From Aporrectodea caliginosa (lineage: Eukaryota > Annelida > Clitellata > Crassiclitellata > Lumbricidae): DNA of 64,000 bases. Below, one piece after another: positions 55,753 through 64,000 of this stretch. The notes under the pieces were generated by a model, which searched no databases, was not told the origin of the DNA, and saw nothing but the letters and a program-made list of their open reading frames with translations. The stretch lies in the NCBI GenBank assembly GCA_020284085.1, contig JACEVL010000484.1:434001-498000 (forward strand). The letters run 5' to 3'. How positions within the stretch are numbered: the stretch's first letter is position 1; each line of letters starts with the position of its first letter. The translations under genes and the position numbers were made by a program.

Positions 55753-55915
55753 GGCTGTCAACGGGCCCCCGAATACCTGGGCACCTGTTCAGAGTCGCAC
55801 CAAGGACCTTAAATCAATACCCGAAACGAGACCGAAGAAGCATGATACATTATGTAGGCCTAAGTTTTAAAAGTTTTGTCATGTTCCGTGGTTGAATAAC
55901 AGGTGTGAAGCTGTG
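55753..55915. mobile_element. Partial copy of the TAGGGCTGTCAA hAT family
   Basis: GGCTGTCAACGGGCCCCCGA then ...GTGAAGCTGTGGAG parallels the left half of the complete element at 24811-25277. Confidence 0.75.
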
Positions 55916-56461
55916 GAGTTCAAGATGTATAATAATATCTTTTCTTTAATAAGCGCCTGACAAACGCACTGCGCTGTACATTTACATGTTATGCAATTTA
56001 AATCTTAACTACTAACAGAACAGACAGCCTGCAATACAACTGCGCTAATATGCACCAGCTGGAGTGGCGGATTAGCGATCGATGCAGAGAGTGGCTTGCA
56101 CCTGCAGTCCTGCACCTGTTTACTGTACATACTTGACTATAAGTCGAGAAATTTAAGTCTATTTCAGGATGACGAAAAAGGTCTTCGACTTATACTTGAG
56201 AGGAAAAATTAACCCCAAATAGATGGAAATTTTCGGACCGAATATTCAGCATTACGATAATGGACTTAAAAGTTAAACCCTCAGTTTATTTTAGTTGTCT
56301 TTGTTTTTACATCGTTTTTCACGAAAAATCACATTTCAACAAGTAACTAACGGACTACATCATGTTTCCGTGGTAGGCCGTAAGCTCTAACTGCAGTCCA
56401 TGGTAATTTAGCAGATAAAACCGTACTTTACGCTGGTAAATTATTTTATATTGTCAATTTC

Positions 56462-56740
56462 AAATGGAAGCTGGATCGATGACAATAATTCTTGACCTAA
56501 ATGGAAGTTGGATTGATGAAACTAATTCTTTGCTTCAATAGAAGCTGGATCGATGAAGTGTTTTTTTTGCTTAAATAGAAGTGGGATTGATGAGAAATTC
56601 TTGCCTAACGAGAAGTTGGATTGATGAAAAAAATTATTGGTTAAACAGAAGTTGGATTAATGACAATAATTCTTGGTTAAACAGAAGTTCGATTGATGAA
56701 ATTTTCTCTCGTAAATGGAAGCTGGATTAAAAACAATTAT
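56462..56740. repeat. Degenerate minisatellite, about 40-bp unit
   Basis: Seven units of AAATAGAAGTTGGATTGATG followed by a variable AATAATTCTTG spacer. The same unit forms the inside of the element at 62984-63445. Confidence 0.8.
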
Positions 56741-57667
56741 CGTGGACATTGGTAGACAGCTTACTTACCAGCGTCAAGACGTTAAAATAATTTACCAACT
56801 TCTACACGATAACCATTTAGCATTGAAAATGACTATTGGTACCGTAACGTCGATTATTGGTAGTACAGTAGTAGCCTAACGATATTCATTTAAAAGCTGC
56901 AGTAGCAGCCGGTCAATGCGTAGCGTGTCTCTGAGGCTTCGACGCTGAAAGTCTCTTGTCTCCTTCACAACTGGACTTGGAACACCATCGAACACTGTCT
57001 GGACAACCCTCTCCCTCTGACTTAACGCAGCGCTTGTGAATAAGCTGGCGTACTGCGCTTAGCTAGCGTTCCAGTAGTACGTTAAAAATTAGGAGACGGG
57101 GGATTGGTCACCACGACATTCTGGGGCAAAGTTACGCCCTTGCTCAAGACAGAATATTGCTGAGGAATAAAATGCGAACAAAATGATTTGACATTTCTAC
57201 AGAGCTTAAGTGTTTAATAATGGTTAAATTCTTCAAAAACTGCAAAATAGTTAAGGCCCTTGTCGGGGTCTACTTGAATCGCCAAATAGCCGAAAGTGAT
57301 TAAACTGCAAAATAAGCCGAATCGCCAAAAGCAGTTTCTACCAAGCGTTCAATATACTGAAAACTAGTGCCAACCGAAATAGCTGAAAGTGAATAGAATG
57401 CAAAATAAGCTGAATCGCCAAAAGCAGTTTCTACCAAGCGTTCGATTTCTCTTTACAAAGGATAAATCTTCTACGGTAGAAAATTCCGCCACAGAACTAA
57501 TATTTTTGACACAATTCTGCGGCGAAAGACCTTTGCTCGAGCACAACCTTTGGCACGTGCGCATTGTTCAAAATGCGTTACTTCCTATCAGTTGGCATCG
57601 TTAGGGTCGGTTTGAGTCAGGTTAGGCCTCGTGAGGGTTGGTTAAGGTCAGGTTGGTGATGTGATGG

Positions 57668-57890
57668 TTGATACATACATACATACATACATACATACAT
57701 ACATACATACACACATACGCACATACATACATACATACATTCAAACATACATACATACATACATATATACATACAATACATACATACATACATACATACA
57801 TACATACATACATACACATACATACATACATACATGCAAACATACATACATACATACATACAAACATACATACATACACAATTACACATG
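57668..57890. repeat. (CATA)n microsatellite
   Basis: About 220 bp of CATA units with rare interruptions; the flanking A+T-rich zone to 58560 has more TATA tracts. Confidence 0.95.
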
Positions 57891-58627
57891 ATACATATGT
57901 TAGACGTATATAAAAAACAGATACGTATACAATACATGTATAGAATAGGATACATAAATTAAATTCATTCGTATGCTCACATACATATGCATACGTAGGG
58001 CTACCTAAATATACATACATGAAAACACAAATGCATACATTCATGCATAAATACATAGAAAGCAATTTATTCTAAATTGTCATAGACATATATGAAACAT
58101 ACAATAAAATGTAGAAAATACAGACAAACTGCCTACGTATGAAAAATTGAAAATACATATAGGTCTATATGCATAGTCATGTATAAAGTATTAATATATA
58201 GACTATTTAGATATACCGTATATATATATATATGTATATATATATGTATTAAGGCGGTATGCATAAACTGCATATAGGCCTATCAGAACGCGAAGCATTG
58301 AAGAGGTCGCAGTCAACTTAGGCGTTTCGGTTGGCTGAGTCAGTGTTCACAGACAGCTATACATGGGTAATATTATACATTCGCGTTTATTCCGCCATCC
58401 GAAACGATATATATATATATATACATTCATATATAATATATTATATTTAGCCTATATATTATTAATAGGACTACACCTACATATATATATATCCAAGATA
58501 TATATATATCTGGATCTATGATCCAAGCATACATCATGCATATATTCTAGTCTATGCATGTATGTGTAATGTATGTATACATATGAATATATGGATCAGA
58601 ACCTCACAAAGTTGTGCACCATGCAGA

Positions 58628-58735
<108 letters not shown>

Positions 58736-58969
58736 AGGCAGTACAAATGTAGTGGCTCCTTATCAGATCTGACATATATTATAGGTCTGTTGCACGTGTT
58801 TGACGAACTGTATTGTAATCTGAGAACTGTTTTGATTCTTAAATTACTGATTTTATTTTAAAAACACAAATATCACTTTATTAATAGTAATTTATTACCT
58901 TGATTTAAACGTATAGGCTACGTAGCAAAATGAAATGACCGTAAAGTGATGCCTGCTTAATAGACTAGC

Positions 58970-59698
58970 AGTTTTTACCCGGCGTTCGCCTGGGTTTTCT
59001 CAGCGCCCGTATTTGAATTTAACGACATCTTCGTCAGCGCCCGTGAATTGGATAACGATGTGCACATTTTTCGTATCCCTCTGGCGAATTTACGCGCTGG
59101 CTTGAAATTGTTTAAATGTAACTCTACGCGATATATACTCCTGCATAGCTAGATTTCAATGGCATTGAAACTCTGACCAGTGACCACATCGAAACTTAAA
59201 TGTCCAAATATCGGAATTTAAAGTAAATTTTGAGTTGAAATAAAGTTGGGTTGAGATCTATAGAAATTCAAATGAAAACGTTCGTATTCATAAAGTGTTA
59301 AATTTCCTATCGCTAAAGTGTTGCATTGAAATTCTGCCGTGGGCGTAACCATTTCTTATTTGAAATCAACGGTCATCGTGATTGGTTGCGAATCAGAGCG
59401 TTGACCTAGATCCTCCAAGTGTGACGTAAGATTGCATATTAATTTAAGCCTTCGTGACGTGAACAAATGGCCAATACTATGGGCGGTATTAAGATAGCCT
59501 CGTTTATTGTAAATAAAATGTCCATAAGGTCGGCGTTTAAAATAAAATTGCGAGCTGAAAATAGTCGTGTTGACCATGACGTGGCGTAAGGTTTTGTGGC
59601 TTTGTAAACGTTAAAGTACCGCTCTGGAGCCTTTAGCGAGACGTGGACAAACATACGGAAGGACAGAAAAAGAGACTTTGGATAATATATATATAGAT
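58970..59698. repeat. Dispersed repeat with ACCCGGCGTTCGCCTGGGTT end
   Basis: Starts ACTAGCAGTTTTTACCCGGC and ends in GATAATATATATATAGATTT. This opening is reminiscent of a widespread class of invertebrate repeats whose ends read like C-T-A-G-C ... C-C-C-G-G-C-T-T-C-G-C-C. Class not determined; no coding frame. Confidence 0.5.
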
Positions 59699-59907
59699 TT
59701 AAGACTGCTTTATTCCGCTTGGCCTGGGTCGAAACAACCTTTGACTATAGGAATCTTGAACATGGGCGAGTTTGGTTTTAGTTCATGGGGCTAAAGAATA
59801 CCTTCGCCCCTCCTCTGCCGCAAAGCGACCCCCTTTAAAACGGAGGGGTTGGGGCGATTTTGTATACTTGGTTCTAATTTCGGCCTTCTGGTGAGGAGAT
59901 TTGGAAG

Positions 59908-60088
59908 TAGTGGCGTAACGAAGGGGCAGAGGGGGCAACCGCCCACGGGCGCAGCACAGGGGGGCGCAAAATTAGCTTTCAGTGGTACACAGTACTATGA
60001 CAAAAACGATTAAAAGTCAACAAGGAAACTAAAAAGTTGTGGAGGCATCAAATCTTTCCCTTTCAGGCGCTGAATCGTTACGCCACTG
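59908..60088. mobile_element. Tiny hAT-like MITE (181 bp)
   Basis: TAGTGGCGTAACG at the left, CGTTACGCCACTG at the right, perfect 8-bp flanks TTTGGAAG (59900-59907, 60089-60096). A related left end, CAGTGGCGTAACGAGGGGGC, is at 1182-1201. Confidence 0.9.
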
Positions 60089-60115
60089 TTTGGAAGGATT
60101 TTACTGCTTAAGAAC

Positions 60116-61034
60116 TTCTTCTTCTTCTTCTTCTTCTTTTAAGTTCTCTGCCCTTCGGCAGGTTCCAACTTCCACTGTGCACTCTTCTCTGTGCTGTGCC
60201 TTTCCTTTAATTCGCTGTATCCGTCGGCTGATCCACCCCAGCATCATCTGCCCTCGGTCTTCCACTCCCTCTTTTCCCTTCCTATTCTCCCTTCTTATGA
60301 TTTCTTTCAGAAGTGAGAGTCTCCTCTTAATACGTGCCCCACCCAGTTCTTCTGTCTTTTCTCTTATTGTTGTTATTAGCGATCGTTTTTCATCAACCAT
60401 TTCTGATTTGTAGCACCTCGTCATTCGTTATATGGTTAGTCCAGCTCACCTTCTCCATCCTTCTCCAGATCCACATCTCAAAGGCTTCTAATTTCTTAAT
60501 CTCTTCTTTCCTGATGGTCCAGGTCTCTGACCCATACAGTGCCACACTCCATACCAGTGTTTTGACTAGTTTTTTCTTTAGGCTTTTATTTAGCCCTCCT
60601 CTCAACACTTCTCCTCTTTTCATGAAAGCATCTTTTCCCAGTGCTATTCTTCGTTTCACATCGCTTTGACACCTTGCATCTGTTGTTATCATGCTTCCCA
60701 AGTAACAAAAACTCTTAACCTGTTCCACTTCCTCACCGTTGATTCTTATTTTCTCTGTTACCTCACCCTCCTCTCGGCTTATCCTCATACTCTTTGTCTT
60801 TCCAGTGTTGATTTTCATGTTGTATGTCTTTGAGGTAAGATTTAATTTGTCCATCATCTTCTGTAGCCCTGCCTGTGTCGTCGCCAGCATTGCTTGATCG
60901 TCAGCAAATCTTAAGGCTTTTATAAGTCTTCCTCCTATCTTTACTCCTTCCTCTATCTCCTCCATTGCCTCCTGTATTAGCTCCTCTATATATATGTTAA
61001 AGAGGAGTGGTGACAGAAGACATCCTTGTCTCAC
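60116..61034 (-). pseudogene. RTE-like LINE, longest copy (reverse-transcriptase C-terminal half)
   Basis: 213-codon minus-strand frame: MRQGCLLSPLLFNIYIEELI, ALRFADDQAMLATTQAGLQK (FADD at the catalytic motif), [54 protein letters not shown]; continued after a frameshift to a (GAA)n tail at 60116-60138. Very similar to 14523-15146. Confidence 0.9.
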
Positions 61035-61480
61035 TGCTTAAGAACTACATAATGGCCATAAATTGAAGACTGCGCGACGCTAATGCAGCTGTAAGCGTCT
61101 AGTCCACTGTGTGTATACATGAGAACCAGGTCTTCGGGGACTAAAGCAGCCGTCAGATCACATTCAATGTTCAGAAGAGCCAGCGAAGCAAAGTGTTCCT
61201 GTCCCATGGTTGATCGCAACCAGTTTCTTATGCGTCGCATCGCTGAAAAACTTCTCTCAGTGGTCGCTGAACCCACAGCATAGAACGTTAATTAGTGCTA
61301 ACAGCGCCATTCTGTAATAATGAGGATAGACATCTTCGGTCATTTCCTTCTGAATTACATCAAAGGTAATTTCATTTAACGTGCTTGAACACACGCAGTT
61401 CCATTTCGGATGGCAGAACTTGCGGATTGGTGTTAATTAAGAATTTCCTCCGACTTCTTGTGGCTGCAATGCCTTGTGTA
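61031..61480 (-). pseudogene. hAT transposase C-terminal (dimerisation) fragment
   Basis: Minus strand: GSATTERSFSAMRRIRNWLR, STMGQEHFASLALLNIECDL. The S-x-x-x-E-R-x-F-S-x-x-x-x-I-K-x-x-x-R-S-x-M pattern is the hAT-family dimerisation domain. It abuts the RTE copy, which seems to have interrupted it. This is the only hAT coding sequence in the window. Confidence 0.8.
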
Positions 61481-61639
61481 CTTGGACCATGCAGAGTCAC
61501 ATGTGCTGGCAGGAACTTGTAGAGATGGGATTGCTATTAATGAGATATAGTAAAGTGTTAGGATATTCCGTGGTTTAAAACTATACCTTATCACTATACC
61601 TTAATGACGATCAAATCTATGGGTTCATGGCGGGGTGGC

Positions 61640-61720
61640 TTAGATCCCTATAGCCCCTGATAAACTCCGCCCATGATCGTGATGGGGCGCTATATAAATT
61701 CTGATTAATTGATTTGCTTA
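61640..61720 (+). repeat. LINE 3' end
   Basis: GATGGGGCGCTATATAAATT, then a short TGATTAATTGATT tail, the same signature as other CR1/L2-like 3' ends here. Confidence 0.55.
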
Positions 61721-61980
61721 TATGCACTTTGTGTGCTTGTACAACCATGCAAACCGATAACGACTAGACATAATTAGTATGCCTAAATAAACAATTAAGA
61801 CAGTATTTGTATAATTAGGAAATTAGGAAATGCTGTTCACACGTAAAACAAATGTGGACAAAGTTATGATAACTTTTGAAAAGAGTTTCTTGCGTTGCGC
61901 TTGAATACCAGAAATGTAACGTTACCAGAGTACGTATAGGCTTATGGAAAATGTATGTATAATATTTTGTATATATACTG

Positions 61981-62011
<31 letters not shown>

Positions 62012-62353
62012 TATATACGTAATTGCTCGTGATAAGTTACTTATAGGCTATATCACGAGCGCTCAACTGCTGCATCGGTCATGTGACACTATATGTGATG
62101 ATTTAAGAACAGAGAAGTTGCAGTAAATTACAAGACAGACATACATGTAAGCCTATATGGAGACAAGCAGAAAAAGAGAAGCAAGAGAGAATGAACGCCG
62201 ACTTAGAAGACAAGAAGCAGAGAAAGAGAAGCATCTACTTGTGATGTTTTTTATTTCAAATTAAACTTTTATTCTATATTAAATTGCATTCGAGCACACC
62301 AGTTAGTCAAAATTATCTGACATCAGCACACAGAGACAAAGAGAAATGAGCAC

Positions 62354-62513
62354 CTGGTTCCTGCCCCACAGTGGATGTCTCATTATGTTGATGACTGGAC
62401 TGAAGCAACTAAGGCCAATACCGGACTCGAACTTTCCTTGCTTACGATTCTCATTCCAATGAGCTCGCACTTCATACGAAATCGCCTCGGCCACCTCATG
62501 AATCAAGTTGTAA
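62354..62513 (-). CDS. GH3 (beta-xylosidase-like) protein, exon 2
   Basis: Acceptor TTTCCAG; with the two bases from exon 1 it reads SYNLIHEVAEAISYEVRAHW, NENRKQGKFESGIGLSCFSP, VINIMRHPLWGRNQ. Family members have ...LIHRVA..ISTEARA..., [21 protein letters not shown] here, so the continuation is convincing. The exon ends in phase 0 at AG/GTGCTC. The next expected block (E-T-x-G-E-D-P) was not found to the left. Confidence 0.85.
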
Positions 62514-62592
62514 CTGGAAAATAAAAGCACAATATGAGCAAATCAATTTCACTGGCCAAACATTCTAACCAATCGGTTACAGCAGCATTTAA

Positions 62593-62737
62593 AGTGGGTG
62601 GGAACACATGCGAACGGCATTCCTACTCCTCTCAAAATTCTTTGCTTGCGTTCCCAATGCTCACAATGCATTGTAACCCTGACAACACATGCACTCCAAT
62701 AAACTTCTTCGTAGTTCCCACTGCTCACCCAAACCAC
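62593..62737. mobile_element. TTAA-flanked MITE, copy 2
   Basis: AGTGGGTGGGAACAC at the left and CACCCAAACCACT at the right, TTAA flanks (one base eroded), GTTCCCACTGCTC units. Lies in intron 1 of the GH3 gene, just upstream of exon 2. Confidence 0.6.
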
Positions 62738-62747
62738 TTAAACCACT

Positions 62748-62890
62748 GGAGCCGATTGGTTAGAGCACTCACCTTGTTACATGGAGTACAGGTTCAAAAC
62801 TCCCCAAGACGGTTACTGTGTAGGGACCTTGAGCAAGTCTTTCAGTCACAATTACTTAGCACCATCGACTGATGTGTGTTCATTAGATAG
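62748..62890 (+). mobile_element. tRNA-headed SINE type 2
   Basis: GAGCCGATTGGTTAGAGCAC and CAGGTTCAAAACTCC (decayed B box), then GTGTAGGGACCTTGAGCAAG and TCTTTCAGTCACAATT. Directly follows the TTAA MITE. Confidence 0.7.
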
Positions 62891-62983
62891 CAGTGCCTAA
62901 TAAATGTGCCCAAATAATAGCAACATTTAGTAAACAGTTTCAACCAATATGCAAGTCTCGTCATTAACTAATATAGGCACAGC

Positions 62984-63445
62984 GGTAAAAGTGCATTTTA
63001 GCGTATTAAACCCATGATGATTTCGGCCAAGTATTTTAGCGTATTTTATTATTTCTCTTATGTGTTTGCGTAAATGGAAGCTGGATTGATAAAAATAATT
63101 CTTTGCCCAAATGGAAGTTGGATTGATGAAAGGAGTTATCTGCTAAAGTGGAAGCTGGATTGATGAAAAACGTGTAGTTTGGCGTCGTAAATGACACGCG
63201 ATTTCATGGCGAATCAGCGTTGGTCGAATAGAAGTTGGACTGCAGAAAAGAATTCTTGCTAAATAGAAGTGGGATTGATGAAAATAATGTTACCTTAAAT
63301 AGAAGTTGGATTGATGTAAATAATATTGCTTAAATAGAAGCTGGATACATTTCAGTTATCATGAAAGTCATTGAAATAATTAAATACGCTAAAATACACG
63401 CCTAAATCCACTATCAATAAAATACGCTAAAATGCACTTTTACCG
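62984..63445. mobile_element. Element with 8-bp duplication and minisatellite interior
   Basis: GGTAAAAGTGCATTTTAGCG at the left and CGCTAAAATGCACTTTTACC at the right, flanked by perfect 8-bp GGCACAGC (62976-62983, 63446-63453). Between the ends are about seven units of AAATAGAAGTTGGATTGATG. In GH3 intron 1. Confidence 0.9.
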
Positions 63446-63513
63446 GCACAGCTATTATATAAATTATCTTAATAATGAATGTACAGTGGGCATTTATTAT
63501 TAGCTGTTATAAC

Positions 63514-63875
63514 CTAAATGACGCTGCTAATCCAATGGATTGTGGAAATGCAGTTCCGTGCGTATTGGCGTCTCCATGGAGGCATTCTGATATCCAGACG
63601 TATGGCAGAATGCTTAGACCCGGAATGGCTGGCGTATGTCCTCCATACACGGCCTCCGTTTGCGGTACAATGTCTTCTAGGGTGAGCCTTGACACCAGGT
63701 CGTCCACTCTTTGGTCCCACGGCAGACTCGGATCCTGGAATGGAAAACCGCCCACTTTTTCCGACCGCTCTTCCTCTCTCCATCGATGCTCATCACGGAA
63801 GTAGAGCTTTTCGGCCTCGACTTTCCATCGCAGCAACGCCAACAAACACACGAAAGTAATCAACCTCTGACTCAT
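63514..63875 (-). CDS. Glycoside hydrolase family 3 (beta-xylosidase-like) protein, exon 1
   Basis: 120 codons plus two bases on the minus strand, ending at donor AG/GTTATA. The start is the second ATG of the frame (63875) because it places a signal peptide, MSQRLITFVCLLALLRWKVE, at the N terminus; a frame-extending ATG lies 48 bases upstream. The mature start shows GH3 N-domain signatures: FPFQDPSLPWDQRVDDLVSR, LTLEDIV, PAIPGLSILPYVWISECLHG and THGTAFPQSIGLAASF. These match the beta-xylosidase branch of GH3 (ECLHG, FPQ, AASF). The product is probably secreted and acts on beta-1,4-xylosides or related plant or algal polysaccharides; the catalytic nucleophile would be on a later exon. Confidence 0.85.
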
Positions 63876-64000
63876 GTTCCTGGACACCAGATTGGGATAA
63901 ATAAAAGACGACAGTTGCAACAACTGAAAAGGACGTCGATCATCTCCAACACACGGAGCCCTAACTACGCCCTGCAGCGCGCGATGGTCGATATCAAGGC

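Larger units (their letters stand above)
55044..57600. other. Stretch right of COMMD8 exon A
   Basis: Expected to hold the short COMMD8 first exon, which I could not identify. Contains the partial hAT copy, the minisatellite, a LINE 3' end at 57005-57115 (CTTAACGCAGCGCTTGTGAA, TAAGCTGGCGTACTGCGCTT, matching 17810-17870), and two near copies of GAATCGCCAAAAGCAGTTTC TACCAAGCGTTC at 57320 and 57412. Confidence 0.6.

Noticed and set aside
57364..57564. 66-codon minus frame considered as COMMD8 exon 1
   Set aside because: Does not resemble the COMMD8 N terminus and lacks a suitable phase-0 donor.
57617..58065. Frames of 76-147 codons rich in Met-Tyr-Val-Cys or Thr-Tyr-Ile-His
   Set aside because: Produced by the CATA microsatellite.

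Overview
Eukaryotic, animal genomic DNA: genes are split into short exons with GT-AG introns and buried in dispersed repeats. Three protein-coding loci can be supported. (1) PPT1, palmitoyl-protein thioesterase 1, + strand, appears complete: ten exons from 5505 to 41203, 300 codons, with signal peptide, catalytic Ser109-Asp227-His283, six conserved cysteines and a 15-nt microexon. (2) COMMD8, a Commander-complex subunit, - strand, three internal exons between 55043 and 49765; the first and last short exons were not found. It faces PPT1 tail to tail. (3) A secreted glycoside hydrolase family 3 (beta-xylosidase-like) protein, - strand, first two exons (63875-63514 and 62513-62354); no later exon was found although about 62 kb of downstream sequence is in view. 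A possible extra exon of unknown identity lies at 4283-4469 (+).

The rest is introns and intergenic DNA made largely of mobile-element remains: CR1/L2-like LINE fragments with short simple-repeat tails, RTE-like LINE fragments, a Ty3/gypsy integrase scrap, two tRNA-headed SINE types, many non-autonomous DNA elements (at least ten with clean 8-bp target duplications, hence hAT-like), a Tc1/mariner-type deletion derivative with about 210-bp inverted repeats, TA- and TTAA-flanked MITEs, minisatellites and microsatellites.

The combination (PPT1 and COMMD8 close to vertebrate proteins, a GH3 beta-xylosidase-like animal gene, CR1/L2 plus RTE LINEs, abundant hAT MITEs, the recurrent palindrome TAGGCCTA) suggests a marine invertebrate, perhaps a deuterostome such as an echinoderm. 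That is an inference and the species cannot be named from the sequence.

Layout: 1-4.2 kb repeats; 4.2-5.5 kb candidate exon and PPT1 upstream region; 5.5-41.2 kb PPT1 with introns of 0.36-7.3 kb full of inserted elements; 41.2-49.7 kb intergenic repeats; 49.8-55.0 kb COMMD8 internal exons; 55-62.3 kb repeats; 62.3-64.0 kb 5' part of the GH3 gene. No operon, CRISPR array or bacterial-type system is present. The more unusual material is in the small mobile elements: a 71-bp palindromic family with three copies, hAT-like elements with arms built of short repeated units, a SINE sharing its 3' end with the resident LINE, and intronic perfect hairpins.
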